Assembly: GCA_023055425.1 (NCBI GenBank)
Contig: JALGPY010000004.1
Span: 113,005,504-113,069,503 of the forward strand
Direction: 5' to 3'
From: Linanthus parryae
Lineage: Eukaryota; Streptophyta; Magnoliopsida; Ericales; Polemoniaceae
DNA: 64,000 bases
This document shows, piece by piece, positions 1 to 10,028 of the stretch. Every line of letters begins with the position of its first letter. The first letter of the stretch is position 1. The notes beneath the pieces were generated by a model. The model did not search any database and was not told where the DNA came from. It was given only the letters and a program-made list of their open reading frames with translations. The position numbers and the translations under genes were made by a program.

Positions 1-1071
1 TAATGGACCCATCACGCACAAACTCATACTGCACAGTCGTAACACAACGCATGATAATTGAGTGTAGTTTAGGGCCGAAACCGAACCGCTTCAGTGTTTC
101 ACTAAGAAACGTCCATTCAACTCGATCGTAGGCTTTGGACATATCAACCTTAAGAGCGAGACCCCCTTTTTTACCCTTCTTTCGAGTTTTTATAGAGTGA
201 ATGACTTCAAACACGGTCAATATATTGTCCGTGATAAGTCTACCCGGAATGAAAGTCGATTGGTTCTCCGAGACAACTAGGTCCAGTACCCTTTTTATTC
301 GATTTGCAACTGCCTTAGCCACTATCTTATAGACAACCGTACATAGACTGATTGGTCTATATTCGATCGGTTTCCTTGGCTGCTTAGTTTTGGGGATTAG
401 GGCCAGTAACGTATGATTGAAACTTCCCACTTCCCCTTCCTCATTTAGGATTTTCAGGCATGTCTTAGCCACATCTACTCCCACTGTCTTCCAATGCGTC
501 TGGTAAAATCCAGCTGAAAACCCGTCCTTACCCGGGGCCTTATCCGGGCCCATCTGTGCTAAAGCGTCAATCACCTCCTCTGCTGTGAAGTCGATATCAA
601 TAGCAGCTGCTATGTCACTATCAATTTTAGTTTTGACTTCTCTAAGGCTGGCATTAACCATCTCCGCTGTTGGTTTATCTGAGGTGAATATTCTCGAGAA
701 GTGTCTTTCTAGGCACTTTGATACCTGATGGTCCGAATCGACCCAAGATCCATCCTCGTCTTCAATACCTCGGAAGGTGTTTCGAGCTTTTCTTAGAGAT
801 GTTTTCAAGTGAAAGAACTTAGTATTCCGATCCCCAAAATTTAACCAATTAGCTTTAGCACGTTGTGCCCACATAACCTCCTCTTTACGAAGTAAATCGT
901 CATACCTTTGCGTGATGAAATTCAATTCTTATCTTACTTGGCTGGTTTGTGCCTTGGCTTCCAGTGCTTATTTACGCTCTCTTAGCCCTCATATTTGGCA
1001 TTTAACATTGCCAAAAGTGGTCATGTTCCATGCTTTGCAGTGGTTAGCCAACCGCTTTAATTTTTGTTCCA
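1..1071 (-). pseudogene. LINE A ORF2, reverse transcriptase part
   Basis: The minus-strand translation contains the plant LINE RT signatures GDRNTKFFH (near 830), KAPGKDGF (near 525), YRPISLC (near 355), FIPGRLITDN (near 240) and ALKVDMSKAYDRVEW (near 150). The frame is open from position 1 to about 928, then has a TAA at about 929 and two more stops before 990. The catalytic YADD/FADD segment would lie beyond the left edge and cannot be checked. This protein would copy LINE RNA at the nicked target by target-primed reverse transcription. The frame continues at 3360 on the far side of the solo LTR. Confidence 0.88.
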
Positions 1072-1076
1072 GTCTT
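1072..1076. repeat. TSD of solo LTR, left copy
   Basis: GTCTT lies directly before the TGATAAC start of the LTR. The same five bases directly follow its TGTCA end at 3355-3359. Confidence 0.9.
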
Positions 1077-3354
1077 TGATAACTCTATATTAGAGTTATA
1101 TTTCTTACACGTTTTACACCGTTTTGCGTGATTTCCGGGTTGATTATATTGGTTTTTACACTACGAATAGAGAGAAAACGAAGAAGTTTAGCTTGAGCGT
1201 TAATTTGTTAATCCAAGTGTTTCTCGCGTTATTTTATGTTATTTTGTCACGTTTGATCGCACGGGTTGTGTTTCGTGTTGTTTGACAGGAAACGATACTT
1301 GAGAGATTAAGCGGAGAGGAGAAACGAGTTTTGGAATATTTGTGTGAGCTTGGGAGAAGAAGAATATGAGAAAGAATGGAAAAAGGGGGCCTAAGTGTAG
1401 TTTTTAGAAGTTTTAAAAACTACACTCAGCACCCCCTAAGAAAACACATCAGTGCCTTAGAAAAATTTGGAGCAACATGATGAAATCAACTCTCTGTATT
1501 TCACGATCAGCTATCAAGATCGCAGGATCAAGTGGCAGATCAGATGAGCAGATCACCTGATCGCTCGATCAAAGGAAGCCCAAACCACCATACACCTTAG
1601 ACCCAAACAAACCCAATTTCACCCACAAATTGCACCAATACACTCAATTCCAAGACCTGCAACCTCCTTCACCAGCCCCTTCATCCACACCTATCCCCTC
1701 AATTCAGCCCAAATTAACACCCAATACAAACCAGACCCACCATCACCTTCACCAATACTCATCACCGCTGTTACCAATAGAACCCACATGTACCGCAGTC
1801 ATGTCCTCCACCCAATTAACCACCACAATTCCGATCAAAAATCGAACAGGCAGCAGCAGAGACGAACCCAGAAATTAAGAAGAAGAGAAGAAGAAGAAGA
1901 AGAAACAGAGGAGGCGAAGAAAACCCAGAAATCAGCGCCACAACAGCTGCAATCGCGAAACGAGCAAAACCCAGCACCGCAAGAACCCAGAGGCTGAATC
2001 ACCGCATACTCAGACCCAATCCAGCAAAAAGAAAGCAGGACAGAGAAGGAAAAGAAGATTGCAAAGAAGAAGAAGAGAAACAGAGCTAGAAGCATCGCGC
2101 AGATCAGAGGAGAAAGGGGTCACAGCTGTTCCAGGGATTTCATACCCTTCTGCTCTCTCGTGCGAAAGATGTTCAGGCAGTTTTATTTGGTTGGGGGCAG
2201 AAATGCAATAAAGGAGAATTTTAATGAAGAAGGCACGGGTCATTATTTCTAAGCCCTAGGGCTTGTTGAGGCAGCCACAAACTTTGGAGGGGTGAAGCTG
2301 CAATTAGGCGAAATCTAATCCAAGCTTTGTTACGGGTTTGTATTATTAACAAAAGGGGCTGATTGGATTAACTGAGGGCATTCACGATAGAAGACTAGGA
2401 ACGAACAGAAGAAAAAAAAGACAAAGACAAGGACGACGACCACGAGACTCAAGCTCGGATTCGCGTCGGAGCTCTGATTTCGCGTTTGATCTCTTCCCTC
2501 TCTCGTTTTATCAATTTTATGGAGAATTTGTAAAGCTAAACAAGATTATGTCTAGCTAAATCTCTTATTGCTAGATAGTTTATGGAGAACTAGGGTTTGT
2601 TTAGATTTTCCGGATTTGTGTATTTGATTCATGTCTTGAACTCAATTCTACGTATTGTTCTAGTTATTTGACAAGTTCTTGTTCTTAACTCTTAGTTTGT
2701 TTGGTTTGATCACCCAATACATGCTAGTTATCTAGGTTTGTTGCACGACAGTGAACATAACCCGGATTCGTGAAGAACGTTGTTGATATTCTTGTAGTTT
2801 CTTGAGACCGACAGGAGATAGAGACTTGAATGACCGTGTGTGGGTTGTTTCGGTTAGACTTAGTTATGATTAGCGTAATCGGTGGACCGACAGGACCCGG
2901 TGAGCGAACCTGGCTAGCTGACTAGAACGTTACGGTAGACAGAGGTGGACCGACAGGACCCGAAGTAGACCGTAACGTAGATTTGCGTGAGATCGACAGA
3001 AGATCGTAATGAGTGTGACCCGGTATAACTAGACGTAGGTAGAGTGTTTCAAATCGTAGTCCGGAAATATCTAAATGCCCTAGGGACCCTAAAACTATCT
3101 AGTGTTCTCCATCTTCGTATTAATCAGAAAATTACAAAAATATTAGTTTATTTCGTTTATTTAATTTCAGTCACTTGTTTGAGGGTGACGAACTCTTAAA
3201 TCACAACTTTTTCCTCCGGTTACTTCAACTTTAAATTAATCATCTAGCTAAATAATCTCAAGACTGTCCCTGTGGGTTCGACAACCTGAGTTTAAATACT
3301 CTATCTTTATTACTTCGACCGTGCACTTGCGTATACACGTAAGAAATCGTGTCA
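1077..3354 (+). mobile_element. Solo LTR 1, Tat/Athila-like Ty3-gypsy
   Basis: The 2278-bp segment starts TGATAAC and ends GTGTCA, and is flanked by perfect GTCTT repeats. Its start and an internal block (GATCGCACGGGTTGTGTTTC at 1254) resemble the LTRs at 60103 and 62795. The end (GTGCACTTGCGTATACACG) is of a kind common in Tat/Athila-type gypsy LTRs. No internal element sequence remains, so this is a solo LTR left by LTR-LTR recombination. Short ORFs inside it (for example 1630-1997) are compositional and do not resemble any family. The lineage is inferred; the solo-LTR structure is seen directly. Confidence 0.88.
1504..1571. promoter_or_regulatory. GATC-centred palindrome cluster in LTR 1
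   Basis: Seven GATC sites lie within 66 bp. The clearest copy is the 14-mer TGATCGCTCGATCA at 1558-1571 (6-bp arms, 2-bp centre). An 11/14 match starts at 1517 and a weaker 8/14 match at 1537, giving spacing of about 20-21 bp. It lies in the first quarter of the LTR, where promoter upstream elements would be. Function is unknown. Confidence 0.45.
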
Positions 3355-3359
3355 GTCTT
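3355..3359. repeat. TSD of solo LTR 1, right copy
   Basis: GTCTT matches 1072-1076 exactly. The LINE A ORF2 frame continues from here leftwards to 1071 if the LTR is ignored. Confidence 0.9.
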
Positions 3360-4168
3360 CCTTCTTCACTAGTTGTCCAGCAGTCTGCCACAGTGTCCTT
3401 AAATCCGGTATGTATATTCCACATCTTCTCATAGTGGAACCGTCTTGCTTTCTTGGGCTTGCTTCTTTATTTGCTCCATTCCAGCAACAAAGGTCTATGA
3501 TCCGAACGTAGACCTGAGGTATGGGTGACTTTTGAACCTGGAAATTGAGTCATCCAATCTATTGTAGCGACAATTCTGTCTAGTCTAACCTTGATGTGGC
3601 TCTCCTCCTCTTGGTTATTGGACCAAGTAAAATCCGGTCCCGAATATCCAAGATCAATTAGGCAGAGTTCTTGCATAACATCGTTAAATGCCTGCATTTG
3701 TCTATAGTCTCGTTCCTTTCCTCCCTGCTTTTCGGACAGTGATCTAATCTCGTTAAAGTCTCCGCAAATTACCCAGGGCATTGCTGGGATCAGCTTTATC
3801 TTCCTCAATAAATCCCAAGAGCAGTGCCTTTCTTCTCGATTCGGATCGCCATAACAGCCTGTTAATTTCCACACAAATCCTCCTTCCTCCTCAACTAGTG
3901 CATCAATATGGAAATCAGAGAACTTAGTAAGCTTGATTTTTACCTTGGAGTCCCAAAGTAGAGCTAAACCTCCCCTTCGTTCCTTTGCACTTCTGTAAAC
4001 GCCGTTTGCATACTGTACCCTTTCCTTGACCTTCTCCATCTCCGTTTTGTTGAGTTTCGTCTCCATAAGGAAAACGATATTTGGGGATAGGAGCCTCAAC
4101 TGCTCCTTCAAAGCTCGGACCGCACGTGGCTTCCCCAACCCACGTACGTTCCAGCTTACAAGACTCAT
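3360..4168 (-). pseudogene. LINE A ORF2, apurinic-like endonuclease domain
   Basis: The ORF from ATG 4168 to a TAA at 3467 encodes an EEP-type endonuclease of about 233 residues. Motifs in order are SWNVRGLGKPRAV (residue 5), METKLN (36, catalytic Glu), CGDFNEI (about 137), GPDFTWSN (about 178), VRLDRIVA (about 195) and LRSDHRPLLLEW (about 221, catalytic Asp-His). All residues expected for nicking target DNA are present. After the TAA the same frame continues through RFHYEKMW to 3360, so the stop is an inactivating point mutation and not the natural end. The gap to ORF1 is about 170 bp. Confidence 0.9.
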
Positions 4169-4340
4169 TGTGCTTGGCGGCCCTGACTACCAGGTGCCGC
4201 CGTTGTTGCATCATGTGTTGTGAGAGAGCTTTCATCCCTTGCGTTTTTTGTGATAGTGGCTGTGAGGATTTTCTTTTCCAGATTGATGGCGCGAATTTTG
4301 TTCCCCCCTTTGGAGCTACTGTCCGTGCTTGGGGGAGGGC

Positions 4341-4980
4341 TTAGGTGGAAATTATTTCCCACTTTGCGCTTAGGAGACGATGGGGCTCGGTCCTTCGCTT
4401 TTTTGCCATTCTAGCCGCTTCCTTCCAACTCATACCTTTGTTGATTCGTAACCCCCTAGTTGCCACATCAGTACTCTGTGCTCCTTTAGAGTTTTCGAGG
4501 CTGCTAATCATTGCTGCTACTCCCTGTGCTCTTGAGCTCTCATCATCCCCATTGCTTCCTTCAGTGTTCTCGGCATTCTCTACAGCAGCTTTGTGGGTTG
4601 GTTGTTTGTCGGTAGCAGGTGCCTCCTTCTCCCCTGCTTCTTTCGATTCTTGGGATGGGGTATTTACATCTACTGTATTTGCCCCTGTTTCTTCCTCCGC
4701 CGGTTGATGATCCTCACTATCGTTCTCTTCCTCCATGTCTACTATTTCTCCGTTTCGATCGACTGTTTTGTCCCCTTCTCGTTTGCCTTTATCTTCCCCT
4801 TCCGGTACGTTTTGACGAGCTCTCGCGGGCTCTCGTTTTGGCTGCGGTGTAACTCTCCTTTTTGGGGTAGGTTGGAACAGTAGCCATGTCCCATAACCCG
4901 GATCCACTCCTTCCTCTAACATGGATTGCCTTTTGTTACACGATCCGGACTCATGGGTAATCATCCCACACCAACAAAAA
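4341..4980 (-). pseudogene. LINE A ORF1, C-terminal part
   Basis: The minus-strand frame starts with a degenerate zinc knuckle (FCWCGMITHESGSC near 4970), then a YGTWLLF segment and a long acidic/Lys-rich low-complexity tail ending RLLSAKWEIIST at 4341. In plant L1 ORF1 proteins the CCHC knuckle follows the DUF4283 domain and is followed by such a tail. The DUF4283 domain is absent, which places the 5' truncation here. The frame is open up to 5036, but the residues beyond about 4980 do not look like ORF1. The role would be RNA-binding chaperone in the LINE RNP. Confidence 0.75.
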
Positions 4981-5036
4981 AACATTTTCGTAAGAACAAT
5001 ATTGATTCCTATAAAAGTGCATGGCATAGTAAACAT

Positions 5037-5819
5037 TACTAGAATTTGTAGTGATATAAAGTTTAAATCTAAAAACTAAAAGGACCAATTAAAATTATTC
5101 AATTTTGAGGACGGCAAATTGTAGTATTTTTCTGAATATATCCAAATACTATAGCAGTAAGGATGAAAATACAAAAGTTTGGACGAGTCGTGGCACCCGC
5201 CCGCCCTTCTTTTGTGTCCGCCAAGGGCTATGTGTGACATCATTCTTAAAAAACCACTGCTATGCTTCACAGTTTATTTTTTACTCTTGTATTTCACCTT
5301 GTATATGTGTTGAAATATGATTGTTTATAGGAAAATTACACTCATTACCCCTAACTTTTGATAAATATGCAATTTCTACTCTTAAAACCACTGCTATGCT
5401 TCACAGTTTATTTTTTACTCTTGTATTTCACCTTGTATATGTGTTGAAATATGATTGTTTATAGAAAAAATTACACTCAGTACCCCTAACTTTTGATAAA
5501 TTTGCAATTTCTACTCTTACTAGTACGTATGTTCCTCGGAAAAAAGGACAATGACATATATTTGTTGTAATAAACATAAACATAAATATATAAATCACTG
5601 CAACGGTAAAACCTACATAAAGATACTTACTGAGCTCAATCGAATTATTAATCGACTAATTAAATTCGGGATATTACTTGAATTGCCGGTACCAACTAAT
5701 TAGAAAAGCTATGAGTTGTGACCAAACACTCAATTGGACTGTGGGTTTTTATTAGTGATCTCAGTAGAACTATAAATTGATGAAATTGAATTATCAATTG
5801 TGATAGGGTTCTCTCTCCG
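5037..5819. other. AT-rich spacer
   Basis: No convincing coding sequence. It contains the 134-bp tandem duplication listed separately. The final stretch before 5820 (TATAAATTGATG near 5770) may be the 5' UTR of LINE B. Confidence 0.5.
5250..5518. repeat. 134-bp tandem duplication, two copies
   Basis: AAACCACTGCTATGCTTCAC occurs at 5251 and again at 5385, and both copies run through to GCAATTTCTACTCTTA. The copies differ by only a few bases, mainly in the ATTACCCC/AGTACCCC and AATATGC/AATTTGC stretches. Confidence 0.9.
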
Positions 5820-7232
5820 ATGGCGACCAACTTCAAGGAGATGATCGACAAGGTGAAGGCTACAGAAATCGAAGGCAAAGCTATTGTGATCAACAAGGAA
5901 GTGAGTGATCGAGTGAGGGAAAAGTTTGAGGAATTTTTAGTTGGCAAGTTTGTGGGTGATAAGAAGGTGAATGAATGGATAATGCGAGATCTCTTCAAAC
6001 GTCTCTGATGCCTCGATGGGGATCTGAAGATCATAGAGACAGGGGAGAACGCCTTCGTTTTCAAGTTTCCCTATAGAGAAACAATGATGGGTGCAGACAC
6101 AAATGGTCTTTGGATTTTCGATGATCAATTTTTCCTATTTAAGCCATGAACCCTCTGCAGTAGGTTTGAAGATATCAACTTTAATGAAGTGTTGGTTTGG
6201 GTCCAGATTTGGGGCTTACCACTAGCTATATTTGATGGAGAAGTTGGTGAATTAATTGATAGTTCGCTAGGAGAGGTTTATTGTGCTGAAACGAGCGAAG
6301 AAGGTGATGAAAACCCTAGATTCATTAGAGTCAGAGTCCTTATCCTTGCAGATCAGCCATTACGAAGAAAAGGAGTTGTCAAACTTGAAGAAGGTGTGCA
6401 ATGGATGTAGCGTTTAAATACGAGAAACTGTCGAGTATATTTCAATGGTGTGGATGCTTGAACCATGTGACGCAAAAGGGCCAGACAAGAGATTATGATG
6501 GAAGAGAACCACTTTTCGGAATACGGTGATTGGTTGATTGCTAACTATGGAAGAAGGTTTATATCTGAAAACTGGGGCAATCGAAGAAATGAAGGCGAGG
6601 TGGAGGGTGCTGGAAATTTCTCCGATCATCATGGGAAAGGGACGGAGGAGTCGAGGAAACGGATCCAAGTGGATTCCAAATCCCAAGATTTTCGGAACTA
6701 GAAAGTTTGGGCGCTGAAAAATCAGCAAAAGATCGCAACAAAGGGTAAGGAGATAATGAAGGAACATCCAAAATTTTTTGACTTGGAGAAGATTTTGGTA
6801 ATTCCCTCAAATGTGGAGACTAGGCTCTCTACTGATAAGATGAAGTCAAATATTCTTCCGGATAAAATTTCCTTTTCAACGGGTAAGGGTACCAAAGTAA
6901 GGAAGGAAAATCTGAAGACCAGGGCTCGTAAGAGAAAGCCCCTCCAAGGCTTGGACCCAAATGTTCCTCGAACGGGTGAGGATGAAGCGGGAAAGAGGAA
7001 ATTAACGACGAATATTCCTCTATCTTGTTTAGAAAGAGGAATTATTTCGGGCAGGGGAAAACGACTCTGTTACTTAATGGCATGTAACTCGCAGTCTAAG
7101 GAGGACGAAGGAGTAGCTTCAGATTCGATGGAAGAACCGGATAATGAAGAGGGATTGTTTACTGGTATGGGAGCGGAAGAACCTTTCGATAGAGAGGCGG
7201 TGGGTGCAGTGTACCACCGCTTAAAGCAATGA
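5820..7232 (+). pseudogene. LINE B ORF1 (DUF4283/CCHC protein)
   Basis: It starts at ATG 5820 (MATNFKEMIDKVKATEIEGK) and is open to 6008. A frameshift follows. The DUF4283 pattern then resumes (VFKFPYRETM near 6060; VLVWVQIWGLPLAIFD at 6190; FIRVRVLILADQPL near 6325). A zinc-knuckle remnant, SSIFQWCGCLNHV, is near 6435 in another frame. A basic tail is open from 6756 to TGA 7232. At least three frame changes are needed, so it is a pseudogene. The family role is RNA binding and RNP assembly. Confidence 0.8.
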
Positions 7233-8660
7233 CTGACTTGTCCTGGAACAAGCGAGGGCTTGGGAACCTTCGCAACGTTCTCACACTTCGGGATACCCTG
7301 AAAGATAAGTCACCCAATTTGGTTTTCTTGATGGAGACCAAGCTCTACAGTTACGAGATGAATGAGATCAAATAAAGGGTAGGTATGCAATATGATTTTT
7401 TTGTTGATAGTGTTCGTCGCAGTTGAGGTTTGGCGCTTCTATGGGATGATCAAGTTGAGGTCTCGATTCGATCATCTTATCAATTCTACACTGATTGTAA
7501 GGTGGATTTCGAAGGAGGAGAAATTCTTGGAATTTCACTGGCTTCTATGGTGACCCTGATAAAGAATGTTGGTTTTTGTCTTGGGATCTTATTAAAAGTC
7601 TTAAACCAACCAATGATGTTCCATGACTAGTTTAAGGTGATTTCAACGCGATTGCTAAGTTAGAGGAAAAGAATGGTGGTAATTCGATTGATTTGAACCA
7701 ACTTACATCGTTCAGAGACGCGCTTAGCTATTGTGAGCTTGATGATTTGGGCTTTCACGGCAATCCATTTACATGGAATAATTTTAGAGATGATGAAGCT
7801 AACATTCAACAACATTTAGATCGAGCTCTGGCTAACAGATCTTGGAGGGGTTTGCATATTTTTGCTAAAGTTAATCATGTTGTTGTTCGTTCTCGGATCA
7901 CTCACCGATTGAGGTGTGTTTTGGAAAAACAATATTCCTCTCCAAATGTTTCTGGCCCCAAACGTTTTTCTTTGAGGAACTATGGGCTGAACAATCACAC
8001 TACAAAGACATCATTAAAGAGGAGTGGATCAAAGTTAGTCTCACGAGTAATGCATATACGAAGTTGGCAGATGTGGCAAAGTCTTTTTTTGAATGGGGAA
8101 AAAAAATTTGGTAACTTGAGAGGTAGAATCAAAAGATTGAAGCAGAAGTTTGGCTATCTCCAAGGCCGCATCCAGACCAGGGAGGTTTTTAGGAAGATCA
8201 GAGATTTGAGAAGCCAAATAAATGCCCTTCTTCTTAACAAGGAAAGTTATTAGAGACAGCGATGCAGAATTATGTGGTTGGAGAATGAGGAAAAAATACA
8301 AAGTTCTTTCATCAAAAAGCCTCCGGAAGAAGAGCTCGAAATACTATTCGGGGATTAGAAGATGCTTCAGAAATTTGGAGAACTGAAGAGAGTGATTTGA
8401 TCCAGATTCTAAAAGATTATTTCCAGAATATATTCAGCTCCAACAATCCGTCTAAGGACGATTTGAACAATATACTCCAGTTTGTATCCGAGGCTGAATC
8501 AGAAGTGGACAGAGAGTTTCTGAATAGAGAGTTCTCTAGAGAAGAAGTGGAATGCAGCTTCAAACAGCTCGGGCCGACTAAAGCTCCAGGTATTGATGGT
8601 TTTCCAACTATTTTTTTTACCTATTTTCAGGGAGTTTATTCTCCGGGGAACTTAGTTTAA
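7229..8660 (+). pseudogene. LINE B ORF2 (endonuclease and start of RT)
   Basis: ATG 7229 overlaps the ORF1 stop as ATGA. The product begins MTDLSWNKRGLGNLRNV and continues with VFLMETKLYS (7323), GLALLWDD (7425), GDFNAIAK (7638), LGFHGNPFTWNNF (7750) and LDRALANRSW (7818). The usual SDH motif is degraded. A linker with KFFHQKASG (near 8308) leads to the RT start, LGPTKAPGIDGF at 8567. Stops at about 7373 and 7420, and frame changes near 7630 and 8250, disable it. It ends abruptly before the catalytic RT motifs. Confidence 0.82.
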
Positions 8661-8892
8661 ATTATTTTGGTGCGTTTTTTTACAATCTACTCATTTTATG
8701 AACTGTCAAAATGAAAGAATTAACGATAATAACTATAAATATATAAAAAGAAAAGGAACCCCTTTTTTCAAATTTCTATGATGCAATTGGAGCTTATCGA
8801 CAAAAACGAAGAACAGAAGCTCATTAATTTTACCCTAGAATTAATCGAAGCTATCGAGGCTCTATCCATTTATTTGTTTGACCCAACTTTCG

Positions 8893-8938
8893 GAGGTTAT
8901 AGTTAAAGCCGCTAGTAAAAAGCCGAAATAACTAGTTA
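8893..8938 (-). pseudogene. petL: petL fragment (plastid cytochrome b6f subunit)
   Basis: The minus-strand translation reads TSYFGFLLAALTITS, which matches the N-terminal membrane helix of PetL. The start Met side and the C-terminal half are missing. Confidence 0.75.
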
Positions 8939-8948
8939 GAGAGAGAAA

Positions 8949-8988
8949 CGGAAAGAGAGGGATTCGAACCCTCGGTACCATCTCTTCT
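8949..8988 (-). pseudogene. trnS-GCU: trnS-GCU fragment with internal deletion
   Basis: The minus strand of 8949-8978 matches the 3' acceptor, T-arm and end of the variable arm of plastid tRNA-Ser(GCU) (GGTTCGAATCCCTCTCTTTC). It is joined directly to a CATCTCT block like the tRNA 5' end. The anticodon and D-arm are deleted, so this cannot make a tRNA. Confidence 0.75.
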
Positions 8989-9013
8989 CGAGAAACAGGT
9001 GGGCTATCTCTTT

Positions 9014-9091
9014 ACAAAATTGTGCTCAATTTATATATGGCAATTCCGCCAAGATCTCTTCGTTAGTTGGGGGAAGAATCCTCACGAATCG
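9014..9091 (+). pseudogene. ycf2: ycf2 fragment 1
   Basis: The plus-strand reading FTKLCSIYIWQFRQDLF followed by VSWGKNPHES matches an internal part of plastid Ycf2. The match breaks off after the GAATCGG at about 9094 and the following residues are unrelated. Confidence 0.8.
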
Positions 9092-9213
9092 GTCGAAACA
9101 TGGTTAGAGCTCTTATGTGTCTTGAACGAGAAACTCCATGAAAGGAAAATTAACGATTCATCTAAATCCATAATTGAATCAATTCACTACCAGCTCAAAA
9201 TTAGAGAAATGTT

Positions 9214-9250
9214 ATGGTAAAACTTTGTTTGAAACGATGTGGTAGGAAGA
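9214..9250 (+). pseudogene. rps16: rps16 exon 1 fragment
   Basis: ATG 9214 begins MVKLCLKRCGRK, the start of plastid ribosomal protein S16 with one Arg-to-Cys change. The sequence diverges where the plastid gene normally enters its intron. Confidence 0.7.
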
Positions 9251-9275
9251 CCTATTTCCCATACTAAGTATAAGT

Positions 9276-9318
9276 AGCAGTCAAAAATTTGTATCCATTT
9301 TTCATGATATTATGTATG
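9276..9318 (+). pseudogene. ycf2: ycf2 fragment 2
   Basis: The plus-strand reading SSQKFVSIFHDIM matches a second, distant part of Ycf2. It joins directly to psbK sequence on the other strand. Confidence 0.65.
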
Positions 9319-9368
9319 ACTGGCATAACATCTACAATTGAATTCAAAAAAGCATAGGCCTAGGGCAA
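9319..9368 (-). pseudogene. psbK: psbK fragment
   Basis: The minus-strand reading LP*AYAFLNSIVDVMPVI matches the mature N-terminal region of PsbK. A stop replaces the conserved Glu. It is truncated on both sides. Confidence 0.7.
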
Positions 9369-9582
9369 TTATCGAAAGTTTATGATATTCAAAAATGTAT
9401 AGATCCAATGAAAGGTTCCATCCATCTGCCCTTTCTCAACGCATTTCTTCAAACAAAGACTCCGTTTTTCGAAATCAACTTGAATTCGGGACCACTATTC
9501 GAAATCTTAATGAAACACTGGGGGAAAAGCTCTCCGTTAACTTGATTATTTTTAGGTAATAGTAGATAGAAACCGTGAGTTC

Positions 9583-9646
9583 ATATATAAATAGAACAAA
9601 ATGAAATGGTGTCCCTCCCTCTCCCTGTCTTAGTCCCCGTCTCGAA

Positions 9647-9673
<27 letters not shown>
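9583..9673 (+). promoter_or_regulatory. TATA-like box and (CT)13 leader
   Basis: TATATAAATAG near 9585 is followed by CT-rich sequence with (CT)13 at 9647-9673. This is a common layout of plant core promoters and 5' UTRs. It stands upstream of the ORF at 9606, so either that ATG is in the leader or the TATA match is fortuitous. Confidence 0.35.
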
Positions 9674-9677
<4 letters not shown>

Positions 9678-10028
9678 TGTTCTACGTCAACACAGAGGAA
9701 CATCAAAATCCACAAGAACAAGAAAAAGAACAATTCTTCATCAATTTACAGAACATCAACACAGAAAAACAATAGTCCAGTTCTTCATCAATTTACATAT
9801 CCAAGAATATCAATTTACAAATCCGGATCTGGAATAGATAGACAGAGAGAAGCATTTACAAGAAGAAGAACAGAGAGAAGAGAAGTGCTGGATCTGGAAT
9901 TGGGAGAGAGGTCAGGGGAAGATCCTACCGGAACAACCGCCACCGCCTCGATCTGCCTCCTCCTCGTCTTCCGCCGCCTCAACCGATCTAACGCCGCTGC
10001 CGAATCAACGAACCACCGCGTCCGGCGT
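9606..10028 (+). other. Unrecognised ORF/leader broken by solo LTR 2
   Basis: An open frame runs from ATG 9606 (MVSLPLPVLVPVSNSLSL) through Ser/Lys/Arg-rich sequence to TNHRVRR, where LTR 2 begins. With the LTR and one TSD copy removed, the frame would continue about 12 codons past 12256 to a stop near 12295. I recognise no domain. It could be a 5' exon, an untranslated leader or part of an unrecognised transposon. Confidence 0.3.
10024..10028. repeat. Imperfect TSD of solo LTR 2, left copy
   Basis: GGCGT before the LTR against GGCGA after it (12256-12260), a 4 of 5 match. Confidence 0.65.

Larger units (their letters stand above)
1..4980 (-). mobile_element. LINE A: L1-type retrotransposon, interrupted by a solo LTR
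   Basis: Read on the minus strand the order is ORF1 C-terminus (4980-4341), endonuclease start (4168) and reverse transcriptase running off the window at position 1. DUF4283-type plant L1 elements have this layout. The element is 5'-truncated near 4980, since only the end of ORF1 is present. A solo LTR at 1077-3354 splits ORF2. Removing the LTR and one 5-bp TSD copy brings the two ORF2 halves back into one frame, which confirms they are one element. In-frame stops (one just after the endonuclease, three between about 929 and 990) show that it is dead. Confidence 0.9.
5820..8660 (+). mobile_element. LINE B: decayed L1-type retrotransposon
   Basis: ORF1 (5820-7232) is followed by ORF2 (7229 onward) on the plus strand, with ORF1-ORF2 overlapping by four bases. 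ORF2 stops being recognisable in the N-terminal part of the RT around 8620-8660, where plastid-derived sequence begins. Several frameshifts and stops occur in both ORFs. It is in the opposite orientation to LINE A and differs clearly from it in sequence, so it is an independent insertion. Confidence 0.85.
8661..9540. other. Nuclear plastid DNA insertion (NUPT), mosaic
   Basis: Short plastid pieces from at least five loci lie side by side in mixed orientation: petL, trnS-GCU, ycf2, rps16, ycf2 again, and psbK. These genes are not contiguous in a normal angiosperm plastome, so the piece was assembled from several fragments or rearranged after transfer. The outer parts (8690-8890, 9095-9210, 9370-9540) have similar composition, but I could not assign them. 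Both edges are approximate. Confidence 0.75.

Noticed and set aside
1630..2243. Overlapping ORFs on both strands inside solo LTR 1
   Set aside because: Low-complexity Lys/Glu/Gln-rich frames in purine-rich LTR sequence, overlapping on both strands, with no domain. Compositional.
8949..8988. Functional nuclear tRNA-Ser gene
   Set aside because: The anticodon and D-arm are deleted and the flanks are plastid fragments.
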